Shown here: piece by piece, positions 23,788-34,854 of the stretch
Numbering within the stretch: position 1 is the stretch's first letter
Layout: each line of letters opens with the position of its first letter
Assembly: GCA_028673005.1 (NCBI GenBank)
Contig: CM054114.1
Span: forward strand, 25,320,369 to 25,384,368
DNA: 64,000 nucleotides
DNA from: Tanypteryx hageni
Taxonomy: Eukaryota > Arthropoda > Insecta > Odonata > Petaluridae
Direction: 5' to 3'
Notes under the pieces: model-generated
Databases searched by the model: none
Seen by the model: only the letters and a program-made list of their open reading frames with translations
What the model was told of the DNA's origin: nothing
Position numbers and translations under genes: made by a program

Positions 23788-25624
23788 AACAACCATTGAA
23801 CTGCCTTATCACCATATCGCCATGGATGATCTTCTCGCATATACGGCTGTAATTATTCCAATTGATAACGCGGCTCAAAATAAATACACCCCGTCGTCAA
23901 GTGATACATTTTGCGATCCCATAAGGGTTCACCCGTACGATTAATATTGTTTAGCCAAATTGGAAAATTCAGCGTCGCCCATTTTAGCCTGCTTAGTGAT
24001 ATAAGTATACGTTTCGAAACGCGCATAACGTTTGCCTATGAAAGGTCTGCCGCGAAAGCTCAAAAGGTCAATCTTATCGTCTTAGGGTACCACCTAACAC
24101 ATCAATAACGATTTCACGGTGTATTTTTCTTATGATGCATAAACAAGGATTTTATCTGTCCTGTGCCGCGACCTATATTGCTGTCTCTCACCGCGTCTCC
24201 GTGGAAGAAAAACGAGAACTACTACACATCCCAGCCTCTGTTCCCGGTTAGTGATTTTTTCTAAAACGAGTTTCCATAAATTTGGTTCTGAAACGAAGAA
24301 TAAAACCATTCACTCAGTGGTATCAGCTATTTCGCTACTTAATGACGTCCTTATGACGTCTGCGCAATGACTGCTCACAACTTTGTCAAGACCCTTGAGG
24401 GCAAGGTCATTGTGTTGCGCTAGACATTAAACGGGTCGCGAGTCAAAACGTGAAAAAACCTCTCTAGTCAATAATTGATTCCATGCTCCGCAACCGGTGT
24501 TTCGCGACGAAGTACTTGGTGTGCCGCGGTGCTTATGGAATTATGGCGAAGGGAAGAATATCATTTCTTTATTCTCGCGATAATAAATTTTTTATCAAGG
24601 ACGATACTTTTAAAGGTTGAATTTATTACACATTTTCATTGAATATAAATTTAAGGAAAGTCAACAATTTCTATCTTGGAACTTCATTCTGATCTACCTC
24701 AAATATATATCTACAATGAAAACTACACAGCGTTTATTTCGTAAGAATCATTAAATGCCGATAAATGCCACTGATATGATTATTTAAGTTAGCTAATCTA
24801 TACATACGAAAGCAATATTCTGTCTCTTTGTCGCTCCCTTCGTCACGCTTTGTAAACCTAAGGTAGGGAGTAAAATATGATTGTGTATATAACCGCTTAT
24901 TAATTATGAACGGCAATTGTAATTTTAATTTCACTTTCAGGAAGTACTTGGCCTTATCCCTTTTAAATTTTCAGCTGTTCCGCGTCTACAGTAAAGTCAC
25001 GGGTTCGATTCCAGGACAGTTTCGTTTTTCCATTTGATTAACACGGGGATGGGTGAAAAAATTGCATTGCATTTTCAAATTACTAATTATCGTAGGAGTT
25101 CAGGACTTGAAAGATAGAATGTTTGAAAGAACGGAGTTTACTTTGTCCGCCGTCGATTTTCGAACACGCGTCGAATCGGCACAAAAATGAGTTTTTAACG
25201 CCAAACGCATTTTTACGTGAAAATCTTTCGTCACCTATGAGATTTGCATTGCTGTCAGTTTCGTGCATTGCATATGGTTGACTGGAATAATAAATTTGTC
25301 TCGCATCTGTACATATACTCAAGAAATTTCGACGCTGTTTTGACGTTTAAACAATTCCTTGTTTACAATAAATAATACGACGGCAAATAAAATAAACAAA
25401 TTCAATTATGGTAATGAAGTCTAATATAGATTTTAAAATTGCTGAATATATAAATTTCTTCGACGAAATTTTTTGCGGAATTGAGCAAGTTTTTAACTTT
25501 CTGCTTAAACAGAAAAATAAAATTTATATTAGATTATTTTAGTGAAATCACGCTGTGCATGCACTAAAAAGTAAAACGTAAATATAAAATTCCAACAATT
25601 AAATTCCCCATAAAGTAAAAATAG
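23788..25624. other. noncoding with minor relics
   Basis: A tRNA-type B box (GGTTCGATTCC near 25006) with no clear A box suggests a SINE remnant. GTGTGCCGCGGTGC near 24520 resembles hAT interior sequence. CRE-like TGACGT sites occur near 24340-24360. No gene recognised. Confidence 0.4.
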
Positions 25625-26200
25625 TTTTTTCATGGTTTATGTATTTCCGCATGTGCTACGGAGCTGAAATTTTTTTGTAAGTAGAATTCATAAAAAAACG
25701 AAATCGGGATTATACAAATTTTGATATGTTAATTTGTTTGGCAGTAGAAAATTCCTCAAGTTTAAACAATTAGGTAACTGTTTAGACATTACGGGATGAG
25801 CTATGGAGCAGAAATTTTCAAATTATGTACAAAGTAGTAAACTAGCACAGAAAAACATTTCAATTTTACCATACATGAATTTCGGCGGCCGTAAAAAATG
25901 ATTTAAATTTAAAGAATTAGAAAATATTATTTGACTTCTAGAAGTGCTACAACTTTAAAATTTTGCTAAATTGTGTAGCATTAGTACCCCATAATGGAGA
26001 AAGTGTAAAATTTTTAAAATTGCAACATTTTAGGATTGTTTAAAACTATTATTTTTACATTTGTGGAAAACGAAAATCACTGCGTAGGTGAAATCTTTAG
26101 AATTAAAACAATATTTGTAATGATGAAATGTCTGTCTGAAAAATGAATGTTTTTTCAAGGTGAGATGAAATGCTTGCAGTATGCAAGCACCTTCTACTAG
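25625..26200 (+). mobile_element. non-autonomous Helitron, copy F1
   Basis: The 3' end has a 7-bp hairpin GCTTGCA-GTA-TGCAAGC followed by ACCTTCTA, CTAG and then T, which is the Helitron 3' signature. The body matches copy F3 (27390-27942) and, reversed, the copies at 26243-27212 and 50963-51697. The 5' part is missing or too diverged upstream of about 25625. There are no Rep/helicase motifs, so it would have depended on a partner in trans. Confidence 0.7.
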
Positions 26201-27942
26201 TCATTATATATCGACGACTCTTACAGAGGAGGATATAACATATTAGTAGAAGGTGCTTGCATACTGTAAGCATTTCATCTCACCTTGAAAAAACATTAAT
26301 TTTTCAGACAGATATTTCATCAATACAAATATTCTATTAATTCTAAAGATTTCACCTCCGCAGCGATTTTCGTTTTTCCCACATGTAAAAATAATAGTTT
26401 ACAACAATCCCCAAATGTTGCAATTTTAAACATTTTACACTTTCTCCATTATGGGGTACTAATGCTACACATTTGAGCCAAATTTTAAAGTTGTAGCACT
26501 TCTAGAAGTAAAATAATATTTTTCTAATTGTTTAAAATTTAAACATTTTTAACGGTTGCCGCAATATATATATGGAGAGATTGAAATGTTTATTTGTGAA
26601 AATGCACTGTTCTGTAAATAATTTGAAAATTGCAGCTTCCTAGCTCATCCCGTAGTACCAAAAAAATTATTAAACTTTAATGTTCAAATGGGATTAAAAC
26701 AACCCCTAAAATTTACAATTTTAAAATTTTTGATTTTATAGTTGGTTATGAGAAAAGTTCTATAGACCTGCAAAATTTCAGCTTCCTAAACTTATTAGAT
26801 TGGTCTACACACTGGATTGCGTTTTCCCATGCTAACTTATGGGAGATATTCCGGGGTCTCTGGAGTCTAACCCAAGACACTGTAAGCAAAATTGACATTA
26901 ATTCCTAATAGATATTGCGGCAATCTAGCAACACTGAAAATTTCATCTTTCTAGCTTACCGGCAAGTGCTCATAATTAATTTACAAATATGGCGCAATGC
27001 TTTTCTTATGGGAAAAAACGCAACTTTCGGAATTTCTGGAGTCGAACTCATGTCACTTATGTAAGAAGTCTCATTTTATCTGAAGGTTTCTTTATCATAT
27101 CTACAAAAACTTAAACTTTCAGCTCTCTAGCTCTTGTAGTTTGGGCTGGACATTAGTATCCTCCTATATGTTATGTATATCCTCCTCTGTAAGAAACGTC
27201 GATATATAATGATAACATATATAGGAGGATACTAATGTTTAGGCACTTCCAGATGTGCTGGAGATTCGAAATTTTTTTTAACGATAGGATTTTGTGCAAA
27301 ACCTACTAGAAAAAACGAAAATCTTTAAAAAGTGCAACAATGCGGCCGCTAAAAATTCGCAATTGTTTAAACAAATTTTCGAGGATTATGTATTTCCGCA
27401 TGTGCTACGGACCTGAAATTTTTTTTATAAGTAGAATTCTTAAAAAAACGAAATATGGATTATACAAATTTGATATTTAAATTTGTTTGGCAGTTAAAAA
27501 TTCTTAAAGTTTAAACAAATGGATAACTGTTTAGGTACTACGGGATGAGCTAGGAAGCTGCAATTTTCAAATTATTTACAGAACAGTGCATTTTCACAAA
27601 TAAACATTTCAATCTCTCCATATATATATTGCGGCAACCGTTAAAAATGTTTAAATTTTAAACAATTAGAAAAATATTATTTTACTTCTAGAAGTGCTAC
27701 AACTTTAAAATTTGGCTCAAATGTGTAGCATTAGTACCCCATAATGGAGAAAGTGTAAAATGTTTAAAATTGCAACATTTGGGGATTGTTTTAAACTATT
27801 ATTTTTACATGTGGGAAAAACGAAAATCGCTGCTGAGGAGAAATATTTAGAAATTAAAATATGTGTAATGATGAAATATAAATAATGAATGTTTTTTTAT
27901 GTTGAGATGAAATGCTTGCAGTATGCAAGCACCAACTACTAG
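26201..27942 (+). mobile_element. non-autonomous Helitron, copy F3, interrupted by copy R
   Basis: Begins with TC at 26201, directly after F1's CTAG, and ends with the hairpin GCTTGCAGTATGCAAGC, ACCAACTA and CTAG at 27939-27942, followed by T. Its head (26201-26242) and body (27213-27942) are separated by copy R. When joined they align with R's own head (TCATTATATATCGACG, CTTACAGAGGAGGATATA, AGGAGGATACTAATG). Without the insertion it is about 772 bp. F1 and F3 lie head to tail with no intervening base, as seen in tandem Helitrons. Noncoding. Confidence 0.7.
26243..27212 (-). mobile_element. non-autonomous Helitron, copy R, nested in F3
   Basis: On the minus strand it starts TCATTATATATCGACG (at 27212) and ends with hairpin GCTTACAGTATGCAAGC, ACCTTCTA and CTAA (26243-26246). 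It is flanked by A on its 5' side and T on its 3' side, as expected for Helitron insertion at AT. Length 970 bp. It shares about 60 bp at the 5' end and about 415 bp at the 3' end with F3. Its central ~490 bp differ and consist of degenerate 140-170-bp units with AAATTTCAGCTTCCTAG-like starts (near 26632, 26773, 26939 and 27110). Confidence 0.75.
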
Positions 27943-28049
27943 TATTTACTATGTAGGACTTACGCAGATTTTTCCCTTCTCTGTGGATATTTTCCTGCGT
28001 GGGTTTTACTAGAAAGAACAAGCCTGTTTTTACCTAGGTATTCCCGCAA

Positions 28050-28228
28050 ACTTAAATCTGTCTTCACTTATATCTTTTTATGTTTTGCATATCTTATATA
28101 CTCTTCATTATAATACTTTTATTTTTAATATTCATGATATTGAAGAAGGGTTAAATGTAGGAATCGACCTTATGGTCCAAATTTCGCCCGAATAAAGAAG
28201 ATTATCTATCTATCTATTTATCTTTCTC
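28050..28228 (+). mobile_element. retroposon 3' end, copy 5
   Basis: AAGGGTTAAATGTAGG, CCAAATTTCGCCCG and AATAAAGAAGATT are followed by a tetranucleotide TATC tail. AT-rich upstream sequence resembles that of the copies at 11.5 kb and 53.8 kb. The tail motif has changed from TGTC to TATC. Confidence 0.65.
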
Positions 28229-28619
28229 TCCCGCCCCGTTCCAACGCGATCTTTTTTATCTACGGTTATCCCTAACAACCTTAACTAATCTCTCAATCTC
28301 GCCATAAGTGCTTTCCTCCCGGCGTTACTTCCCCTCCATTTCCCCTTCCATCACTGTCCCCGACAATTTCGTTTCACCTATTTTACTCACAGCGCGGCCC
28401 CTCCCTCTTCAATCCGCCGCTTTCGATTCTTTCCGACCTTTACCTTTTCGCTCGCTTAAGGTCTGCCCGCCAATTTCCGCGTTTCCTTAGCGGACTCTTG
28501 AGACGAGAGCGAAAAGGTGTTTTCCTTGTCGCTTTCGTATCTCTTGTGTCCGTCCTTCCGTTTTACATTGTGTGTTACTTTTGCTTGTTAAAGATTGTTT
28601 TCTTTTGCGATAGTTAGGA
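28229..28619. other. noncoding, GC/CT-richer
   Basis: Pyrimidine-rich and CpG-containing to about 28500. The frame 28308-28490 is low-complexity. Nothing recognised. Confidence 0.45.
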
Positions 28620-28634
28620 ATGAGCAATCGGGAA

Positions 28635-28680
28635 AAAAGGATTCTGCCACGACCGGGTATCGAATCCGGCGTAATAATTT
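28635..28680 (-). mobile_element. tRNA-like fragment (B box)
   Basis: On the minus strand, GGATTCGATACCCGGTCGTG resembles a T arm with B box, like the tRNA-like head at 63548-63618. Probably a SINE relic. Confidence 0.4.
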
Positions 28681-28780
28681 TCCTTTTCAAGAATGTGGTA
28701 TTTCTCTCACGTTGCGTTCTGAGGCTGGCCGAGCCAGAATCAATTTCCCCAACCGATGCCATTCATGATAAAACATTTTC

Positions 28781-28850
28781 CACGATGGCTCAACGGTACA
28801 ATATCCACCCGGAAATTGGAAGACCCGGGTTCGATTCACAGTCATTGCAG
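28781..28850 (+). mobile_element. tRNA-derived SINE head
   Basis: A-box-like TGGCTCAACGGTA and B-box-like GGGTTCGATTCAC are at tRNA spacing, with a shared ATTGGAAGACCCGGGTTCGA segment that closely matches 63548-63618 on the other strand. The acceptor arms do not pair, so this is not a functional tRNA. A short T run follows. Confidence 0.55.
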
Positions 28851-29092
28851 ATTTTTTTTAGTGCGTTGCACGGCAGTACAGTTTACAGAAATTTTCAAAT
28901 TAAGATTCTGAGAAAATGATTATAAGTAGAAAGTTTAAAATTTTCGCTATTTTTTTCTTCTTTCACGCCATCTATAACACTGCAAAAGAAATGTTTTTGA
29001 AAAATCGGTGGACAAGGTGTGTGCCATTAAATATTTCAAAATAAATTCTAATCAAAGTGTTGTAGAGAGAAAGTTTAAATAAATAATTACAG

Positions 29093-29344
29093 TAGATGGT
29101 AGCTCGTAATCACTTTGGCTCCAAGTTGAACAGTTGTATAAAACTCCTTAAGCCAAAAAAATTGTAGGGTAAGCCCTATGCATTTCGCCCACTAAGTGGG
29201 CATCTTCAGGGGAGAACCTGCCTTGGCAGTGAACAAGGTTCACTGCCAAGGCAGGTTCTCCCCTGAAGATGCCCACTTAGTGGGCGAAATGCATAGGGCT
29301 TACCCTACAATTTTTTTGGCTTAAGGAGTTTTATACAACTGTTC
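29093..29344. mobile_element. palindromic insertion with 12-bp target duplication
   Basis: AAATAATTACAG at 29081-29092 is repeated exactly at 29345-29356. The 252 bp between consists of 33 bp of unpaired sequence and a giant inverted repeat. The host repeat's other copy lacks the insert. A staggered duplication plus an inverted dimer of one module suggests a retroelement insertion, possibly Penelope-like, whose terminal repeats often appear as partial or inverted pairs. No protein is encoded. Confidence 0.6.
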
Positions 29345-29346
29345 AA
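29126..29346. repeat. perfect inverted repeat: 109-bp arms, 3-nt spacer
   Basis: Arm 1 (29126-29234) and arm 2 (29238-29346) are exact reverse complements around AAG. Each arm, read outward from the centre, contains CTGAAGA, one T, a 6-bp stem GCCCAC-TTA-GTGGGC and GAAA (arm 2: 29263-29289), then a second hairpin TAGGG-CTTA-CCCTA. CUGANGA and GAAA flanking stem II are the conserved core pieces of hammerhead ribozymes. Here there is an extra U, and stems I and III are not evident. The last two bases overlap the target duplication. Confidence 0.9.
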
Positions 29347-29475
29347 ATAATTACAGAATAAATTATTTTATGACATAATTATATTACTAAATGTATAAAA
29401 GACATTAAAGTTTACAATTCTAAATAAACCTCAATAAATAAAACGCGCTTTTTCGTATTGCGTCAGAAAATGCAG

Positions 29476-32400
29476 TTCCAATTTTTTTCTCCTATTTCGA
29501 ATTTCTCCCGTATTCCAAACTGTGCCTATCGCAATAGAATCTATAAGCCATTCCTTCCATAGAAGATCGATATTTCTTTCCGCGCATTAAAATTTAGTTG
29601 CTTTTTACCTTCGCAATTATGATGGCGAAATAAATATTTATCACAGAACAAAGCGAGCAATATTCCGACGCTTCTCGAAATTTCATGTTCAAGTATTGTA
29701 AAGTAGGAAATATTTGATTAAAGATTGTTTGCTTCAGTCCGCCGTTCTAGATGAAAATCTTGCAAAAGGTGTGGCTTCTTAGTAAGCGCTTTCCGTTCCT
29801 CACTCTTTTTTTATTTTTTGGAATTGGGTACAGTAAACCCTTATCCAAAGCGGGTTTTATTATAAATGGTTAAATAAATGCGACGTTTATTTACTCAACA
29901 CGTATTAAGTTTAATCCTTGGTCAAAAAAACCTTTTAAGTAAGTATCCGACTCGATAAATTACGAAGTCTATTGGAACACGTGATTACGTAAATATGGCA
30001 CCGAATTTTTTTAACCCAACCCAACACGGCTTCACCAAACACGGTTTAACTTAACGCGGTTACTACCAAAGCGGCCTCTTTTCTAAGAACTTAATATTCG
30101 CTTTGCGCAATGGATTATTCGGCTCAAGTGTGACATACTGCCAATTTCTCAGTTCGCTTCAATTTTCCAGAACGCATTCGTAGATTACGTCGCTCTCTCA
30201 TTAGTTCCTACTTTCGTGTCGTGTGTCGTCCATTGATAATGTTGAAATCTTCTTTTAGTTTCGATCGCGCGATTCGTTCGTCTTTTGTAGATTCCCTTCG
30301 TCTGTTATATCCATTTCCTGCTTCTGTTTTTCTTGGCCTCCGAAGCCTCTTTTTTTCTCTGCCCTGAGTCTGCCTTTCGAGAAATTTTGTTTCTCACGGA
30401 ACTCCGCATACTTTCGCTTCCCTAAAGCTTTCGAATCTGTCGATAGAGTTTTCAAGTTTTATTTAAAAAATGATTGGTTGCCTACCGTTCAAAAACACGA
30501 GGCGACTTTATATCTCTTGAGTTACAATTATTATCTATAAAAGCTTTGCGTTACACGACTATGAACATTCTAATGGCAATATTATTCATGTTAAATGATA
30601 AACTTTGTTAATTTCCTAAGATTTTTATTTATTTTTCTCTTTCACAAATTGTCCTACACTCCCCCCATCCTATGCGCTGTTCCTCTTTGCTAGATGATGC
30701 TGCATCACGTGCGAAACCGGTCGCAAGAAAAAATAATTTAATATAAATAATATTGCCTATTTCAATGAAGACATTTCTGGTTCGATTAATTATAATCTAG
30801 AGACAATTTATGAATCAGGGGAGCACATCAAAACCCGTTTCTTATGTTGTTTTGATGCACGAATTGATAACTGATCTTTGTCAAACCAATATTTTGTCAT
30901 ATATTTTTTTATTACTGGTAATTAAAACTATATCAAACTCTTTTAGATTCAATAATATTAAGCTGCAGTTTTACCAGTAAATAGCATTAAGTCGCAACAA
31001 AAATATTGCTCTTCTTAGCTTAAAAAGGTAAAAAGTACAAAATAATTTTAATAATAATAAGTGAAATAGCCCATGAGAAGTTATAAAATAATTTTCATAC
31101 ATAGAAAGTTAGCGGAAATAGAGTTATAAAATTAATCTGTGCTACGCGTTAATTTAAACCGCTAAAATTTAAAACGCATATTTTTCCATTATCACAATAC
31201 GCAAGATGAAAAAAACGAATATTTTCATGCATTTATCGTAAATTTGAAATTCGTTGTCGTAGAACTTCCGAATGAATAAAACTGATTGTATATAAGTTCA
31301 AGAAAATAATATATGGATGATTATTTCAAAACTACCAAATTTCTCTTCGAAAACAAGTAGAAATTATTAATTTGACTGATTTATCTACAATTAGTTACAT
31401 ATCGCGTTAGTTGAATTTGCGTGTATAAATAATAAAAATATCATCAATCCTATCCACGCACCATGAGTATTAACTATCTTTGGATTTAAAGAGAAACGTA
31501 TTTACAAGCTTGACAATTAATTGTAATTATTTAACTTTTAGATCTCATTTAAGACAATCGGATTGGCTTATTGAACGTCTAAATCGCCTAAGCCTTTTTT
31601 CGGTTTTCACCCATTAGAAAGCGATGACGTGAAAATCGGGGTTCGAGGCACGCAAACAGAGTTGTTCCATTATCACAGTTTTTAATTGGCATCTTCTTTG
31701 GCTGTAACGCCAAAATATTAGACAGAGAGCTCTAAAAGCGATCCTTGGGCAAATTTCAAACGGTGAAAAATGTGTTTAAAACGGCTCAGCTTACAATACC
31801 GTAACGACAACACCATTACTTGTAAGCATTAACTGTATTTTATTCGAAAGTGAATCAGCGCTGTAGAAAAAATAACAAGAGATTCAATCCCTTAGGGAAA
31901 GGACGACAAATGAAAAACGAAAAACGCAAGCTCGAGAGAAGGAGATTTCGGCTTTTGGATTTACAGAGACACGAAGAGGCAAGTAGGTAGGGGAGGCGGA
32001 GGGGGAAGGAAAAAATATGAACCCTCCCCCGCAGACACGCAACTTTTGGGGTCATAAACCACGGCAGAGATTTTCCACCGAGATAAAGGAAAGCACGAGC
32101 AAAGCGTGGTGGAGGAATGGCGCGAAACAAGAACTCTTGATCTTGATACCATGGTAACGAAGCCATCCTTTTCTCTTTCTTTCTCTCTCTGTTACGGAGG
32201 AGACATTGCGGATTCTCTTCCTATGATTCTCGTTATTGCGCAACAAAAACTCCATTAGTACGTTCGCCTTTCATTTTCTATTTTTCCCTCTCTTTCTCCT
32301 TTCCATGATTCTAATAAAAAATGGCGGAAAACGCACTCTTGCAAGTTCGAACATAATTTCGGAATCCGTTACTTTTAATTAAGAGGACGGTTGGTTGATG

Positions 32401-33988
32401 GCCCGATAGCTTCGTGTCCATTTGTCAGTTTTGAGGGAATTTTTTACTAATATTTTCTCCCAATTTTGGGGGCGAGAAAGAAATTCTTACGGATTGCAAA
32501 GACCTGAAGCAGTCGTCATTTGTTTCGCATTAGATCAAAATTCTAGAGGATGAAAAATGTAAGTAATATTCCATCGGACCATCTTGGCTCAAAAACACTG
32601 CGGGTGGCTTGCAGATTTAGATGAAAAGAATTCCCAGTGAAGAACTTTTGCGATTATAGATGGAAAAGATTTATTCATCAATGGCACGGAATTTCAAACT
32701 TTTGGTGGTTGGAATTGAATAATAACATATGTTTTCAAATATTCTGTGCAAGGTAAGATATTTATGAAAAAATCTACTCAAACTAAGCTGCGCAAAATTT
32801 CTCATATCCGTGCGCTTTTATTTCATTTGGAAATGCCACTAGCTATGTTATTGGGGGAAAAGCTTTATTTGATGGTGTATGGGCTTTAAAACGCCGTATA
32901 TAATAATGTCGCTGGATACTTGAATATATTGTTAATTTTTTAGATATATGGCCTACGTTAAATTTTTGTGGCATTATGCCCTGTAAGCTGACGGCATTTA
33001 ATCAGGATCTGTGGTAGAATTTTAAAACAAATAGACAATTTGTAAAATTCAACCACATTACAACTGGCTTTCTGAAAATTCTTCGAAAACAATTTATTCC
33101 AAAATCAGCTATTGCAAAAAATATTCCTTAAAAATTCCTTCGAGAAGCAAAACCCAGCTCGACTCAAATGTCAACACGTTTTGAATGGAATAGTTCTATT
33201 TGTGGTTATTTTTACGCGGTATTCCACGCAACAATATTCATTAAATGTAAATTATATTTTAACAATAACAAAAGATAACGAATACTTCACTTAGAAGATT
33301 CGTTGCCTTTTATTATTTCTAGCTATTTAAAATTTATGGTTTACTTTTTTAAAGATTTATTTTTCCAATAATTTCATTACGAAGGAAACGTTTTTCGATG
33401 ACTTGTTCCGGAAAATTCCCCGTCTCCGAATCGACTATTCTTCATTTTTACCCAACATTGCCAATCTCAACAAGATAATCTATTCCAGGCAATGCACGAT
33501 GTAAATAAGAAGTAAGCATATGGAAGACATGCTACAGAGAAATGGAATTGCAACAAAAAACATCTTTCGCATTCTGAACACCGAAAATGCGGGCTTTCGC
33601 CTTGATCTAGTATTCGATTTTTTTTCGCGATCGCAATGCTTTCGTAGACGACGGAGAGAGAGGGCGATCGATCCCATTTTTATGAAATTTTGAAAGCTGA
33701 ATTCGCCAACATCCCGAATTTAGACGCAGTGCAGAATTACTTAGCCCCCTGCTTTTTTCTGAATATTCAATTATGAATTTTACCTCCGCGTCAGACACGT
33801 GCTGTTCCGCAGATAACGCATCTGAGAAAGAGATTAATATCTAGGATCCGAGAATAACGCGATCGCGCGTGCAAAAACCTCCTCCATCGATTTTCTAGAC
33901 AATTCGTTAGGGTTTTCCACCGCCGCCCTGTCAAGCACGATTAATTAGATTCCATTGTGTGCATATCTGTGTGTGCGCGCGCGTGTTT
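29476..33988. other. noncoding, largely unique
   Basis: No gene recognised. 29829-30085 contains CAGTAAACCCTTATCCAAAG and several AACGCGG/CAAAGCGG motifs like a decayed pogo-type element. 30690-30720 carries TGATGC-T-GCATCA followed by GCGAAACCGG, loosely like the GAAAC side of the ribozyme-like motif. 31855-32250 holds opposed open frames without domains. Confidence 0.45.
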
Positions 33989-34051
33989 AGTCGAACCTCA
34001 TTAATCCGGTATCCTGTGATTCGGAAATATCTCTGGTTCGGAAGTTTGACT
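33989..34051. mobile_element. possible tiny pogo-like MITE
   Basis: AGTCGAACCTCATTAATCCGG at the left and the complement of AGTCAAACTTCCG at the right are inverted and adjoin TA on both sides. Too short and diverged to be certain. Confidence 0.35.
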
Positions 34052-34321
34052 AATAAGGCATGGATATCGTTTCGATTTTCTCGTTGTCTCGCGCTTTACG
34101 AAAGAATTTTTAAAGAGTAACCAGCGGCTTGCCCGTTGCTAAGCAACTTAAAAAATAGATTTCTATACTTCGCATTTATAATCCATATATTTCAGGACAA
34201 CAGAAAATGTATGAATTTAAATTTATTTAACATTTTAGTTAAGAAAAGATGACCTGATGGACAAATTATTCAAATCAAAATCATCAATCAAATTAAATAA
34301 AGAAATTAAATATAAAATTGA

Positions 34322-34405
34322 ATAAAAAAGTGACTGGATCGGTATCGAAACCAGGGCGATATATTCGCGAGCTGACGCGATGCTGACTATGCCACCATGA
34401 CTCCT
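34322..34405 (-). mobile_element. tRNA-derived SINE head
   Basis: On the minus strand, TGGCATAGTCAGC (A-box-like) precedes GGTTTCGATACC (B-box-like) by a normal tRNA interval, followed by AGTCACTTTTT. AT-rich sequence continues downstream. Not a functional tRNA; a SINE relic is more likely. Confidence 0.5.
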
Positions 34406-34565
34406 AATTTATGTAATTTTTATAATTGCAATTCAAATAGTATGTAATTCAAATGATCTTGCCTCAGACGGACATTCGACAAATTAAAAACTGTCCGTTT
34501 CATCTGTGATGCCATCTGGATCGGGAAAGCCAACAACAGGTTTTTACAATGGCTTGTCTGTTTGT

Positions 34566-34854
34566 AATTTTGGCTAATCAATCTCTTGGATTGTTATAGC
34601 CATTACTCCTTACACAACAGACACACTCACAGGGGAGGAGGGAAACCCGGTGCCGGCATTAGACTACTCTTTACGAAGAGCACCAAGGGGGCCAACTGCT
34701 TAACATCCCTTCAGAAGGACGGAGCCCTGAATAGCGCAGTCTCCAAAAAGCACACAAGTGAGGATCCCAGAATGAAAAATCCGATCTTCGCCGGATTCAA
34801 ACCCGGGACTGTTGCGTGGAAGACCGCCCTAGCTACTCCACCACCGCAAGCCCC
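34566..34854 (-). mobile_element. SINE copy 2, with tRNA-like head
   Basis: Best copy of the family. From the minus-strand 5' end: tRNA-like head with GGTGGAGTAGCTAGGGCGG (A-box region) and GGGTTTGAATCC (B box, near 34793-34804). The body has GGGCTCCGTCCTTCTGAAGG, CTCTTCGTAAAGAGTAGTCT and GCCGGCACCGGGTTTCCCTC, and the 3' part ends AATCCAAGAGATTGATTAGCC. The internal Pol III promoter implies transcription by RNA polymerase III. Same orientation as the copies at 22.6 and 57.5 kb. Open frames through it are fortuitous. Confidence 0.8.

Larger units (their letters stand above)
28885..29475 (+). repeat. dispersed repeat, copy 2, split by an insertion
   Basis: Matches 19283-19945 through TTCTGAGAAAATGATTATAA at the left and AAACCTCAATAAATAAAACG at the right. 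The stretch corresponding to the uninterrupted first copy is split at 29093-29344 by the palindromic insert. Confidence 0.6.

Noticed and set aside
24488..24535. hAT terminus near GTGTGCCGCGG
   Set aside because: Looks like hAT subterminal sequence, but no partner end or octamer duplication was found.
26171..26260. CRISPR-like or bacterial palindromic repeat
   Set aside because: The inverted repeats are explained by two Helitron 3' ends facing each other; no regularly spaced direct repeats occur.
30690..30720. Third hammerhead-like motif
   Set aside because: GATGATGC and GCGAAACC are present, but the intervening sequence pairs as TGATGC/GCATCA and does not give the CUGANGA-stem II-GAAA topology.
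31855..32255. Opposed 60-100-codon frames near 32 kb as a gene
   Set aside because: Frames exist on several phases of one strand with no recognisable domain or splice pattern.
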